Part shown: positions 9,153 through 16,917 of the stretch, piece by piece
Layout of the letters: the number at the start of each line of letters is the position of its first letter
Position numbering within the stretch: the stretch's first letter is position 1
NCBI GenBank assembly: GCA_030432755.1
Contig: JAUILZ010000008.1
Location: 1-64,000, forward strand
Direction of reading: 5' to 3'
Length of the DNA stretch: 64,000 bases
Origin: Gammaproteobacteria bacterium
GTDB lineage: Bacteria; Pseudomonadota; Gammaproteobacteria; Arenicellales; Poriferihabitantaceae
Translations under genes and position numbers: made by a program
The notes under the pieces: generated by a model
Database searches by the model: none
Seen by the model: only the letters and a program-made list of their open reading frames with translations
What the model was told of the DNA's origin: nothing

Positions 9153-10085
9153 ATGCTACAGTCCGCCCTCGAACCGGCAGCCCCAGTGACCACGAACCAG
9201 AATCTCCGCGCCTACGGCTATCTCCTCATCACCACGCTCTGCTTTGGCATGAACGCCAATTTCGGCAAGCTGGCGGTGGGAGAAATTTCTCCGATGCTGA
9301 TGGTGGCGCTGCGCTGGGTGGGGACCATTTCCCTGCTGTTGGTTTTCTTCCGCCGTCCGTTCATTCGCGACTGGCCGGTGCTGCGCCAGCACTGGCCGAT
9401 CCTGGTGCTCATGGGCATGCTGGGGATGACCGCGTTCAACGCGCTCTTCTATGTCGCAGCCCATACCACCAGCGCCCTCAACATGGGTATCCTGCAGGGA
9501 TCGATCCCGATGTTCGTTCTCGTTGGCGCGGTGTTCCTGCTGAAGGCGCCGATCCGGCTGCTGCAGGTGCTCGGCATCGTGGTAACGATGATCGGCGTGA
9601 TCATCGCCACCGTGGGCGGCGACCTGGAACGCCTGGCCGCGCTCGCCTTCCAGCGCGGTGACCTGCTGATGATCCTCGCCTGCATCCTCTACGCGGGCTA
9701 TTCGCTGATGTTGCGGCGCTGCCCACCGGTGGACCCGCTGGCGCTGTTCACCCTGTTCGCCCTCGGCGCGCTCGCGGCAGCGTTGCCGCTCCCGTTCATA
9801 GAGGCCGCGATGGGCAGGCTGCAATGGCCGACGCCCTTCGGCTGGGTGCTGGTGGTGCTGGTCACGATCTTTCCGTCCTTCCTCGCCCAGGTGTTCTTCA
9901 TCAAGGGCGTGTCCATCATCGGGCCGGGGCGCGCCGGTATTTTCTTCAACCTCATCCCGATCTTCGCCGCGGTGATCGCGGTGCTGTTTCTCGGGGAACG
10001 GTTCTACCTGTTCCACGCCGTGGCGCTGGCCCTGGTACTGGGCGGTATCGGCCTGTCGGAATGGGCCAAGCGGCACGAGGAATGA
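9153..10085 (+). CDS. DMT-superfamily (EamA) transporter
   Basis: 310 residues from ATG 9153; GTG 9187 is a possible later start. It is highly hydrophobic, with about ten predicted membrane segments arranged as two EamA repeats (first repeat from AYGYLLITTLCFG, second from GDLLMILACILYAGYS). Members export or import small metabolites and amino-acid-like compounds across the inner membrane. The substrate is unknown. It lies 78 bp after the carnitine gene pair on the same strand, so it may serve the same catabolic unit, but many EamA genes sit in unrelated operons. Confidence 0.88.
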   Translation: MLQSALEPAAPVTTNQNLRAYGYLLITTLCFGMNANFGKLAVGEISPMLMVALRWVGTISLLLVFFRRPFIRDWPVLRQHWPILVLMGMLGMTAFNALFYVAAHTTSALNMGILQGSIPMFVLVGAVFLLKAPIRLLQVLGIVVTMIGVIIATVGGDLERLAALAFQRGDLLMILACILYAGYSLMLRRCPPVDPLALFTLFALGALAAALPLPFIEAAMGRLQWPTPFGWVLVVLVTIFPSFLAQVFFIKGVSIIGPGRAGIFFNLIPIFAAVIAVLFLGERFYLFHAVALALVLGGIGLSEWAKRHEE

Positions 10086-10127
10086 GATGAAGGACGTTAT
10101 CGCGCAACACAGGCGAGTGGGTCGCTG

Positions 10128-10913
10128 ATGCGCGCCGGGGTGTTTCAGTGCGATGGTGGCGGCCTCTCCCCACGGGATCGCCTGGATCGGCTCGCGCATG
10201 CGCTCCGCGGCCAGTCCCTCGATCTCGTCCTGTGCCCGGAACTGTTCCTCTCGGGCTACAACGTGGGTGACGACATCGCCCGCCTCGCGGAGCCGCAGCA
10301 CGGCCCTTTCATGAACGCCGTGGCCGAACTGGCGAAAGCCTCCGGAACCGCGATTGCCTACGGTTATCCCGAGCGTAGCGACGACCACCCCTGGAACACA
10401 GCCGCCGTCGTCGGCGCGGATGGCGCCCTGCTCGCCAACCATCGCAAGCTGGTGATCCCTCCCGGGCCGGAGGCAGGGCGGTTCCGCACCGGCGAGGGAC
10501 AGACGCTTTTCTCCCTCGGTGGAATGACTTGCGCGCTCCTCATCTGCTACGACGCCGAGTTCGGCGAATCGGCGCGCGCCGCGGCGTTGGCCGGCGCCGA
10601 GGTCTTGCTGGTGCCCACCGCGCTCCCGTCCCGCTGGGCCGTGGTGGCGCGTCACCTGGTGCCCACGCGCGCTTTCGAAAACGGCCTCTGGCTGCTGTAC
10701 GCCAACCATGCCGGGGTGGAAAACGGCCTCGAATACAACGGCGGGAGCTGCATCGTGGATCCGCTGGGCGAGATTACCGCGCGTGCCGCTAACACCGAGT
10801 CCCTGCTGACCGGCACGCTGGACGCGAACAGCGTCCGCGTCGCCCGTGAAAGACTGCCCTACCTCGCCGACCTGCCGGCGCTTACCTCAAGGCTCCGACG
10901 ACCGGAGTCCTGA
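10128..10913 (+). CDS. Carbon-nitrogen hydrolase (nitrilase superfamily amidase)
   Basis: 261 residues. The catalytic Glu-Lys-Cys set is present: E38 in LCPELFLSGY, the lysine in NHRKLVIP near 107, and the cysteine in LLICYDAEF near 140. This branch hydrolyses amides or carbamoyl groups and includes aliphatic amidases and omega-amidase-like enzymes. It has no signal peptide, so it is cytosolic. It starts 42 bp after the transporter and is on the same strand, so it is probably cotranscribed; a role in nitrogen release from an imported amide is a reasonable inference only. Confidence 0.88.
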   Translation: MRAGVFQCDGGGLSPRDRLDRLAHALRGQSLDLVLCPELFLSGYNVGDDIARLAEPQHGPFMNAVAELAKASGTAIAYGYPERSDDHPWNTAAVVGADGALLANHRKLVIPPGPEAGRFRTGEGQTLFSLGGMTCALLICYDAEFGESARAAALAGAEVLLVPTALPSRWAVVARHLVPTRAFENGLWLLYANHAGVENGLEYNGGSCIVDPLGEITARAANTESLLTGTLDANSVRVARERLPYLADLPALTSRLRRPES

Positions 10914-10934
10914 AGCGTATCGCGAAGCCACCGG

Positions 10935-11648
10935 CTAAAACGCTATCCACACCAGGTTGACGCGAGAGGTGACGCCGCGGTACTTCACCCTTGCCACCTC
11001 CTGGCTGGCATCCCGCCCAAGGGATAACAACGCATCGAGAAACTCGCGCGCGAAGTAACGGTTCTCCTCGCTCAGCAGCACCTGGCCGCCGGGCTTTACC
11101 AGGCGTGGCAGCGCCGCAAGTATCGGCTCGAAGGCGCGAGGTTCGTAGGCGATGTCCGCTGCCAGCACCACCTCTGCGGCGAGTTCGGGATCGGGCTCTC
11201 GCCAGTCGAGGAGGCACGTCTCCGGCGTTTCCCGGAAATTGAGCCGCCAGTTGTGGCCAGCAAACGCCAGCGCATCGCCAAGGTAGTCGGTAAACAACAC
11301 CCGCGCGCCGAGTGCGCTCGCCGCGATGCCCGCCAGTCCCGCGCCGCAGCCAAGCTCCAGCACCTGTTTACCGGCCACCAGTCCGGGTTCGTTCGCGAGG
11401 TGATCGGCCATGGCGATGGCGCAGGGCCAGAGTTCGCTCCAGTAGGGTATGCGCTCGTCCCGCACATCCTCGTGATCTTCGCCACGCGCGACGAGTTCAT
11501 CGTAGAGCCGGTCGAACTCGGTGAGGTGGGCGATATCGAGGCGCAGGTTGGCAAAGGCAAGGCGCTCCACCCGGGTGGCATAGTCACGGAACGGCTCTCC
11601 GGGGGCACCGCTGAGCACACCGTCCCAGGGCGGTCGGGTCATCGTCAT
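10935..11648 (-). CDS. Class I SAM-dependent methyltransferase (family 16 / PrmA-like)
   Basis: 237 residues. Motif I is VLELGCGAGLAGIAAS near 95-110, preceded by RIPYWSELWPCAIAMADHL, which is characteristic of the nicotinamide N-methyltransferase-like and protein-lysine methyltransferase group. The acidic residue binding the SAM ribose is in LFTDY. A later DIAYEP matches the catalytic DxxY. The target is unknown; protein side chains are most common for this group. It is convergent with the amidase gene and followed on its own strand by a small membrane-protein gene. Confidence 0.85.
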   Translation of the reverse strand: MTMTRPPWDGVLSGAPGEPFRDYATRVERLAFANLRLDIAHLTEFDRLYDELVARGEDHEDVRDERIPYWSELWPCAIAMADHLANEPGLVAGKQVLELGCGAGLAGIAASALGARVLFTDYLGDALAFAGHNWRLNFRETPETCLLDWREPDPELAAEVVLAADIAYEPRAFEPILAALPRLVKPGGQVLLSEENRYFAREFLDALLSLGRDASQEVARVKYRGVTSRVNLVWIAF

Positions 11649-11696
11649 CTGCTCCCCTTTGGTCGGAAAACCCGGGTGGTGCGCCGGGACAGTCGC

Positions 11697-11885
11697 TCAG
11701 CGCTTCTTGTCCTTGCGCCCGCGTGATCCGGCCAGGAAGGCGAAGGGAATGGCCAGCGGACCGAACAGCGCGCCCATGATGCCCCAGAACACCGGGTTGC
11801 CGCCACGGGAATCCGCGATCGCATGGCAGGCGGCAACGGAGGCCACCATCACCAGCAGGAAGAGTGTCGGAACCAGGGCATTCAT
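11697..11885 (-). CDS. Small membrane protein, unknown function
   Basis: 62 residues from ATG 11885 (MNALVPTLFLLVMVASVAACHA), ending in a basic tail GSRGRKDKKR. One or two hydrophobic segments are visible (4-22 and about 34-50, with FWGIMGALFGPLAIPFAFL). The second half resembles the short GxxxGPL-containing segments of small inner-membrane proteins. It is upstream of the methyltransferase gene with 48 bp between them and could share its transcript. A GGTGACAGT hairpin starts 7 bp in front of its start codon. No function can be assigned. Confidence 0.6.
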   Translation of the reverse strand: MNALVPTLFLLVMVASVAACHAIADSRGGNPVFWGIMGALFGPLAIPFAFLAGSRGRKDKKR

Positions 11886-11891
11886 TGGATA

Positions 11892-11986
11892 TGGTGACAG
11901 TATACTTAATTCGCGGATGCGGGCCTCTCGAGCGTCGCCTCGCTCGAGACAACGGTCAGGGTCGGGAAATAGGTAAACTGTCACCA
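11892..11986. repeat. REP/MITE-like hairpin, GGTGACAGT family, copy 2
   Basis: Outer arms TGGTGACAGTATACTTAA (from 11892) and its diverged complement (ending 11985) match copy 1 at 4521-4600 apart from a few substitutions. The centre contains its own perfect hairpin, CTCGAGCG-TCGCCT-CGCTCGAG. The nested palindromes suggest a structured single-stranded transposition substrate. It sits in the promoter region of the small membrane protein gene. Confidence 0.75.
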
Positions 11987-12074
11987 AATAGCCAACGGCG
12001 GCGCCATGGCCGCGCTGGGTGGCTACGTTCCATGATCGCTGGTACCTCGAGGGCAAATGACCGCGTAGTGGTGG

Positions 12075-12737
12075 TCACAACGTGACCTGTTGCGGTCCAT
12101 GGCCAGTGACGTCATCCGGGTCCGTCGACTCCAGCGAGACATCGATGGCGCTGCGAACCGCTGCCGTCAACGTTTCGGGCGCCATCCCGGGGACGTCTCC
12201 CTTCCCCTCCGTCGCCTGGCGGTGGAGGAACGGCAGGTGCACGAATCCCGCTCGTACGGGAACGTGGTGCAGCGCGAGGTGGTGCATGACGCGGTAGAAC
12301 AGGTGATTGCAGATGTAGAGACCCGCGGAGGAGGATACTTCCGCCGGAATTCCCGCCTCCTGCATGCGCGCCGCCATCGCGTTGACAGGCAGGGTGGAAA
12401 AATAACCCACCGGGCCGTCAGCGACCACAGGCGATTCCCGTGGCCGGTTGCCGGCGTTGTCCGGGATGCGGTAATGCTCGCGGTTGATGGCGACCAGCTC
12501 GGGCTGCACGCTAAGCCGGCGTCCGGCCTCACCCAGCATGAGCACGACGTCCGGCAATTCCTGCTCGATGCATTCGATCAACCGTTCCGCGCAGGCGTCC
12601 CGCACCACGGGCAGTTCTGCCAGCACGAGTCGTGCCCGGGGATGATCCTCACGGCAAACCACGCGCGCGGTCTCCAGGGAAGAATTGATCCGCTGCCCGT
12701 CGAACGGCTCGAATGCACTGACGAGCACTGTCGTCAC
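12075..12737 (-). CDS. pcp: Pyroglutamyl-peptidase I
   Basis: 220 residues from a GTG at 12737 (VTTVLVSAFEPFDGQRINSS), the start that fits the family length of about 215. The C15 cysteine peptidase residues are visible: glutamate in LMLGEAGRR, cysteine in LYICNHLFYRV and histidine in GFVHLPFLH. It removes N-terminal pyroglutamate from peptides in the cytosol. The upstream extension to 12914 overlaps the neighbouring DUF1272 gene in another frame and is not expected to be translated. It is 7 bp downstream of that gene, forming a two-gene unit. Confidence 0.92.
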   Translation of the reverse strand: MTTVLVSAFEPFDGQRINSSLETARVVCREDHPRARLVLAELPVVRDACAERLIECIEQELPDVVLMLGEAGRRLSVQPELVAINREHYRIPDNAGNRPRESPVVADGPVGYFSTLPVNAMAARMQEAGIPAEVSSSAGLYICNHLFYRVMHHLALHHVPVRAGFVHLPFLHRQATEGKGDVPGMAPETLTAAVRSAIDVSLESTDPDDVTGHGPQQVTL

Positions 12738-12744
12738 GGGGACT

Positions 12745-13053
12745 TCACCGTTTCTCCGGTGGCAGCCCCGCCTGCGCAGCCAGTAGCCTGGCGTGGGCTT
12801 CCAGGTCCACCGGGCGGTGGCGTACAACGGTGCTGGCGGGGCGCGCGCCGAGCCATGCGCCCGCCTTCCACTCCGTGGCCGGACGGACGGGTCTCGGCAC
12901 GAACCCTCCGCCACAGTTTGGGCAGGTGTCGTGGAGCACGTTATCTACGCAATGTGTGCAGAAGGTGCATTCGAAGGAGCAGATCCTGGCGTCGGGTGAA
13001 TCCGGCGGCAAGGCCCGGTTGCAGTGTTCGCAGGTAGGTCTGAGTTCGAGCAT
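12745..13053 (-). CDS. DUF1272 zinc-binding protein
   Basis: 102 residues from ATG 13053 (MLELRPTCEHCNRALPPDS). Four CxxC-like pairs are visible (CEHC, CSFEC/CTHC, CPNC), consistent with a treble zinc-binding fold typical of DUF1272. A proline/arginine-rich tail after about residue 55 extends beyond the usual 60-80 residue domain and ends in LLAAQAGLPPEKR. Function is unknown in the family. The gene lies directly upstream of pcp on the same strand with a 7-bp gap. Confidence 0.85.
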   Translation of the reverse strand: MLELRPTCEHCNRALPPDSPDARICSFECTFCTHCVDNVLHDTCPNCGGGFVPRPVRPATEWKAGAWLGARPASTVVRHRPVDLEAHARLLAAQAGLPPEKR

Positions 13054-13235
13054 GACGATCGTCCGGCGGGTGTCCGCGACAGGGAATCCGGGCCAGTATA
13101 CTGAAACGTCGGGAGTCTCCGGCAGGCCGGGTTGTTGCCAGGAAAATATTTTCCCGGCCATATTGCGAAGCGTCGGGATTGGGAGCAAACTACCGCCGCC
13201 GCAATATCGCGGTTTCCTTTCAGGTTGACACTTCT

Positions 13236-13478
13236 ATGAGCACCATGGTGGGTTCCCCCGTGGCGGAGTTGTCACCAGCCCCTGGCGCGGAAACCGCGCC
13301 CCCCCTGCAAGCTGCCGCCGCCGTCGCCTCCGTACTGGGCGCGACGCAGGTCCGGCCATTCAGGCGGTTCATGGACAGGCTGGTGGCGGCATACGCCTAC
13401 GGTATTCTGGCATTTGGTGTGTTCTTTCCCTTTCTCCTGATGGCCTGGTACGCGGTTTTCAAACCCGCCACGGAGTAG
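13236..13478 (+). CDS. Small single-pass membrane protein, unknown
   Basis: 80 residues from ATG 13236 (MSTMVGSPVAELSP); ATG 13245 is an alternative. An Ala/Pro-rich N-terminal half is followed by one strong membrane segment, AYGILAFGVFFPFLLMAW (about 52-69), and a short tail. There is no obvious ribosome-binding site and no recognised family. The hydrophobic segment and GC-typical codon use support a real gene, but it may be spurious. Confidence 0.4.
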   Translation: MSTMVGSPVAELSPAPGAETAPPLQAAAAVASVLGATQVRPFRRFMDRLVAAYAYGILAFGVFFPFLLMAWYAVFKPATE

Positions 13479-13566
13479 CGCCAGGGGTCCGGGACATCAC
13501 TGACATGGCGTCCCGGAATATTGCCGGGCGGGCATGGCTCCCGTCCGGCAAATCCGGGGCACGGGT

Positions 13567-13836
13567 TCAGTCCGGTGATACCGACCCTTTCGCCGGTTTC
13601 TCACCGAGTTCACACACCTCGAATTCCACCAGGTCTTCCCAGCGGGTCATCCATTCCCGCAAGTGTTCCAGGCTCTCCGCTTCCATCAACTGGAAGCAGC
13701 GCGCTCCATCTCCGGTGAGCCAGCTATCGACGTAGTGCACGCCCGGGGGAAGTAACCTTCCCTCCTCGTGATAGCGACGATAGGCCTGCTCGAGGCAATT
13801 CTCCCGAAAGGTCTCGATTAGCATGTATCTTGTCAT
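13567..13836 (-). CDS. DUF3303-family protein
   Basis: 89 residues. The pattern MTRYMLIETFRENCLEQAYRR..., then GRLLPPGVHYVDSW, ARCFQLMEAE and WMTRWEDLVEFEV, is that of DUF3303, small alpha/beta proteins of the dimeric ferredoxin-like type. No activity is known. It lies 5 bp downstream of the MliC/LprI gene on the same strand, so they probably share a transcript. Confidence 0.85.
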   Translation of the reverse strand: MTRYMLIETFRENCLEQAYRRYHEEGRLLPPGVHYVDSWLTGDGARCFQLMEAESLEHLREWMTRWEDLVEFEVCELGEKPAKGSVSPD

Positions 13837-13841
13837 TTTGA

Positions 13842-14732
13842 TCAGGACGTCGGCTTGCAGCGCATCTCCGGGGCATCGTAGCCCCAGGTGATCGTCGCCT
13901 CGCCGTGCGCCTCCCAGAAGGTTTCGTTCTGTCCCCGGTAGCGGCTGCCGCTACCGCTCGGCTGGATGAACATCAGCGAAACGCTGTCGCCGCGTTCCGC
14001 GATCAATGTGGGCGGGTCGGTCTCGAAAAATGTCACCACTACCTCGGTGGCGGGATAGTCGTCGCAGGCGTAAAAAACCGGTCCCGTGCCGTCCACCAGC
14101 CGGTACATTGCCTGAAGTTCCGCGATGCGGTGAACGTAGTTGCCCCTGACGCAGTCGCGCTCATCATCGGCCTTCCAGCACTCGTTGCGCCCCTTGATCC
14201 ATCCCCGTTGTTCCGCTTTCAGGACCGGGGGCTGTTCATGCGCTGCCGCCTCGCGTGCCTGCGCATAGACCGCACCGAGTTCGCGATCGAGCGCGGAAAG
14301 CTCGGTGTCGTTACAGATCAGCGCCTCGGTGCTGCCTTCCTCGACCCCGTCGCAGCTATAGGATGGCCCTTCCCCGCCCTCTGCAGGCCCATCGCCGAAA
14401 ACGAGGCCATGGATGTGCTCGCACCAGTCATCACTTTCGCGCGCCGGCACGTCTGCATTGCCGCGAATTCCGAGTTTGAATTCGACGACGGACTTCCATT
14501 CGTCCGAACCGAAATCGGGACCGTGCCCCGCGCCATCACCGGTGACGACCCGCTCGTCCACCTGGCGGTTCCAGTCTTCGGAACAGGGTGCCAGCGATCC
14601 ACGATCGGCGTAGGCGATGCCGCCGGGGTTCGACAGGAACATTCCGGCGAGCCCTGTCGACAGGAAAACGGGCATTCGCCGAAACGACCCAGCCTGGAAC
14701 GCCAGCCCAAGCAATGGAATCGTCACGCTCAT
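13842..14732 (-). CDS. Periplasmic protein with LprI-like and MliC-like domains
   Basis: Up to 296 residues; ATG 14675 (MPVFLSTGLAGMFLSNPGG) is an equally good start and opens directly with a signal peptide. The middle (about 125-215) is an LprI/DUF1311 domain: YSCDGVEEGSTEALICND and AEQRGWIKGRNECWK with paired cysteines. The last 75 residues resemble MliC, the inhibitor of C-type lysozyme (VFYACDDYP, a SGSGSRY loop and the FWEAHGEATITW strand). A periplasmic role protecting peptidoglycan from host or predator lysozyme is inferred from both domains. Region 45-110 has no recognised domain. Confidence 0.8.
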   Translation of the reverse strand: MSVTIPLLGLAFQAGSFRRMPVFLSTGLAGMFLSNPGGIAYADRGSLAPCSEDWNRQVDERVVTGDGAGHGPDFGSDEWKSVVEFKLGIRGNADVPARESDDWCEHIHGLVFGDGPAEGGEGPSYSCDGVEEGSTEALICNDTELSALDRELGAVYAQAREAAAHEQPPVLKAEQRGWIKGRNECWKADDERDCVRGNYVHRIAELQAMYRLVDGTGPVFYACDDYPATEVVVTFFETDPPTLIAERGDSVSLMFIQPSGSGSRYRGQNETFWEAHGEATITWGYDAPEMRCKPTS

Positions 14733-14886
14733 GATTCTCCGGTTGGAATCGTTTGAATTGGCAATGTAAAAAGCGACATTCTAGCAAAACCCATCCGGGC
14801 CATTCCCAGGGGCGCTCTCCGCCCATGCATACAGGACGCAGGTATCCAGACCTCCCGGATCGCGGTGCCCGGCTATTGGCAATCGA

Positions 14887-15093
14887 CTAAACGGAACGCT
14901 TCCGAAACCGGGTCACGAAAAACGTGATGACGCCGAGCAGCAGGAATATCCAGGTCATCGGCACGAGTGCGAACGGCTCCCTGAGGATTCCCGCTTCGTC
15001 AACATGTGATCCGATGACGTTGTAGGTGACGAGGCAGCCCGCTCCCAGCAGCAGGAACAGTAAGGCAAGTCGGTACTTGGCAATGAAATTCAT
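14887..15093 (-). CDS. DUF3955 small inner-membrane protein
   Basis: 68 residues from ATG 15093 (MNFIAKYRLALLFLLLGAG). Two membrane segments flank a loop YNVIGSHVDEAGILREPFA, which is the characteristic DUF3955 sequence; the C-terminus is basic (VTRFRKRSV). Function is unknown. It is a short standalone gene, with 154 bp after the upstream minus-strand gene. Confidence 0.8.
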   Translation of the reverse strand: MNFIAKYRLALLFLLLGAGCLVTYNVIGSHVDEAGILREPFALVPMTWIFLLLGVITFFVTRFRKRSV

Positions 15094-15189
15094 GAGTTCT
15101 TTCCGGAAACAGGCTGAATCATGTTCTATGGCGTTCGCAACGGCCGCATTCAACGGTTCCCGCTTCCCTGTAATCACCCGGTAATAAAC

Positions 15190-15231
15190 AGCGGAGGAAA
15201 TGCAAAACTTTATGCAACCTTTTGGTTGCAT
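15190..15231. promoter_or_regulatory. Candidate ArsR-type operator
   Basis: A perfect palindrome ATGCAACC-TTTT-GGTTGCAT (15212-15231) is preceded by a related half ATGCAAAA (15200-15207). It lies about 60 bp before the SRPBCC/ArsR operon, a position fitting autoregulation by the ArsR-type protein encoded second in the operon. Confidence 0.5.
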
Positions 15232-15291
15232 TTTGTTTCGCGCTGTGTTTTACTTCCGCAATCATCAACAACCCGGCAGAAAGGAAACATC

Positions 15292-15732
15292 ATGCAGAAC
15301 GTCATCCGGCGAGAAATCACGATCAGCGCCCCCGCAGAACGCGTCTACGCGGCCATCGCGGACCCGGAAAAGGTTGTCCGCTGGTTCCCGGAAACACTCG
15401 AGGGCGAGTACAGCGTGGGCAAGCAACCGGTATTCGGTTTCGGCGAGCACGGTCGCAACCAGGTCTATATCGTCGACGCCAGGCCCCACGAGTACTTCGC
15501 CTATCGCTGGGTGCCGGGAGCCAATCATTTCCTCGGCGACGTGCTCAGCGTGAAGACCACCCTGGTGGAATTCCGGATCGAGGAACAACCGGACGACACC
15601 TGCAAGGTCACGCTCACCGAATCCGGCTTCGCAGAGCTGCCAAAGGAGATCATGGAGGACGCCTTCCGCCAGAATTCCGGCGGCTGGGACTTCATGCTGG
15701 GCCGCCTGGTGAAACTGTTCGCAGGCGATTGA
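15292..15732 (+). CDS. SRPBCC (AHSA1/START-like) protein
   Basis: 146 residues from ATG 15292 with ribosome site AAGGAAAC. Features of the AHSA1 family are REITISAPAERVYAAIADPEKVVRWFP at the start (shown here in part only as ERVYAAIADP), and the closing GGWDFMLGRLVKLF helix. These proteins form a hydrophobic pocket for lipid-like ligands; enzyme function is usually unknown. The stop codon directly abuts the start of an ArsR regulator, a very common pairing in which the regulator controls the START-like protein. Confidence 0.88.
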   Translation: MQNVIRREITISAPAERVYAAIADPEKVVRWFPETLEGEYSVGKQPVFGFGEHGRNQVYIVDARPHEYFAYRWVPGANHFLGDVLSVKTTLVEFRIEEQPDDTCKVTLTESGFAELPKEIMEDAFRQNSGGWDFMLGRLVKLFAGD

Positions 15733-16053
15733 ATGGTCGAAGCGGAAATCTACAAGGCGCTGGGCGACCCGATCAGGCTGGAAATCGTCTCGCGCCTGGC
15801 TGGTGGTTCGCCCTCCACCATCGGCGAGCTGTCGGGCAACCTGGGCATTTCCCGACAGGGCGCGAGAAAGCAGCTCCAGGTCCTGGTCGCGGCCAACGTG
15901 GTGCACCTCGTCCCGCGTGGGCGGCAGACCCGGGTGGTGCTCGATACAGAGACCCTGCAACTGGCGCGCAGCTTCATCGCCAGGCTGGAAATCCAGTGGG
16001 ACCGGCGCCTCGAGGCACTGAAGGAATTCGCGGAAAGCGATCCCGGCGAGTAG
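15733..16053 (+). CDS. ArsR-family winged-helix regulator
   Basis: 106 residues. The ArsR fold is visible as IYKALGDPIRLEIVSRLAGG (helices 1-2), TIGELSGNLGISRQGARKQLQVL (recognition region; only part quoted) and a basic wing near RGRQTRVV. There is no CxC metal-binding motif, so it is not a classic metal sensor. It begins immediately after the SRPBCC stop codon and probably represses the shared operon through the palindrome at 15212-15231. Confidence 0.87.
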   Translation: MVEAEIYKALGDPIRLEIVSRLAGGSPSTIGELSGNLGISRQGARKQLQVLVAANVVHLVPRGRQTRVVLDTETLQLARSFIARLEIQWDRRLEALKEFAESDPGE

Positions 16054-16113
16054 CGCGGGCAGGCCACCACCTGCTGGCGTCAGCGATCGATGCCGGGTCG
16101 GGAGGAAATGGTG

Positions 16114-16593
16114 TTACTTGTCTTCGAGCAGCGGAACACCGAGGTATCGCGAAACCTCGTTGCCCTTGTTCCACACGGTCTCCCAGGAATCGGCCTGCCA
16201 CAGGCAGATGGACTCCGGTCTGGCCCGCAGCATGAGTTTGGTTCCACGGTGTTGTGTCTTCCAGATATTGAGCTTCGCCTTCGTGGAGAATTTCGCTGTT
16301 TCCTTTTGCCACTTGTTGACGAAACGAATCCAGTGCTCCGCAGTGCCAGCGTCCTTGTCCAGTAGCGTGCATTTCGCGTAGAACAGGAAACCGAGGGCAA
16401 TGTAGCCGAAGAACAGCCCGAACAGCAGGCAACCGAAGGTTCCTAACGGGTTACCCGTCATTCCGCCGCGCGCGGCGAGCCAGGCAAACGCATACAGGCC
16501 GCCAACGCCGAAGGCAAGGCACGGCGCGGCCGGAATGATCGCCTTCCACCCCGCGTGGTTGATCAACAGCAGGGTACTGGAGTTCCTGTCCAT
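16114..16593 (-). CDS. Hypothetical two-pass membrane protein
   Basis: 159 residues from ATG 16593 (MDRNSSTLLLINHAGWK). Two hydrophobic segments are visible at about 17-40 (IIPAAPCLAFGVGGLYAFAWLA) and 50-72 (CLLFGLFFGYIALGFLF), followed by a soluble C-terminal half with LMLRARPESICLWQAD. No family is recognised. A fragment of an SRPBCC gene lies 13 bp upstream on the same strand. Confidence 0.6.
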   Translation of the reverse strand: MDRNSSTLLLINHAGWKAIIPAAPCLAFGVGGLYAFAWLAARGGMTGNPLGTFGCLLFGLFFGYIALGFLFYAKCTLLDKDAGTAEHWIRFVNKWQKETAKFSTKAKLNIWKTQHRGTKLMLRARPESICLWQADSWETVWNKGNEVSRYLGVPLLEDK

Positions 16594-16606
16594 GGGGACG
16601 GGTCCG

Positions 16607-16747
16607 TCACGACAAGACGATGCCGACAGACTCGTGGGGTGGCAGCCACCGTTCCAGCGCGCCACGACCGGTGAACGCCTTGTACACCCGCTCCGGTGGA
16701 GCGCGAAGTACCCGGTGGAGACGAACCGTTCTTGCATCCGCAGTCAT
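16607..16747 (-). pseudogene. Truncated SRPBCC/AHSA1 gene (N-terminal remnant)
   Basis: From ATG 16747 the frame reads MTADARTVRLHRVLRAPPER then VYKAFTGRGALERWLPPHE, the unmistakable first 40 residues of an AHSA1-type SRPBCC protein, but it stops after 46 codons. Normal members have about 150 residues, and the rest of the gene is not found downstream, where an unrelated membrane protein begins. A deletion has probably fused the remnant to the neighbouring DNA. Confidence 0.65.
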
Positions 16748-16917
16748 GACATCATCCGTTGGCGGGCAGGTATTCGGGGAATAAATCGTGAAGAGACAGT
16801 CCCGGGGAACCACTTCATTACCCGCATTCTACATCCCGCCATAGCCGAAGAGTTCACCAATCGATCTGAAATCGACATGTGTCTCGAGACCCCGGGGCGC
16901 AAGCGACCTGGATGCGA

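Noticed and set aside
12090..13037. A 315-codon plus-strand open frame over pcp and the DUF1272 gene
   Set aside because: It is antisense to two recognisable proteins and has an arginine-rich composition typical of shadows.
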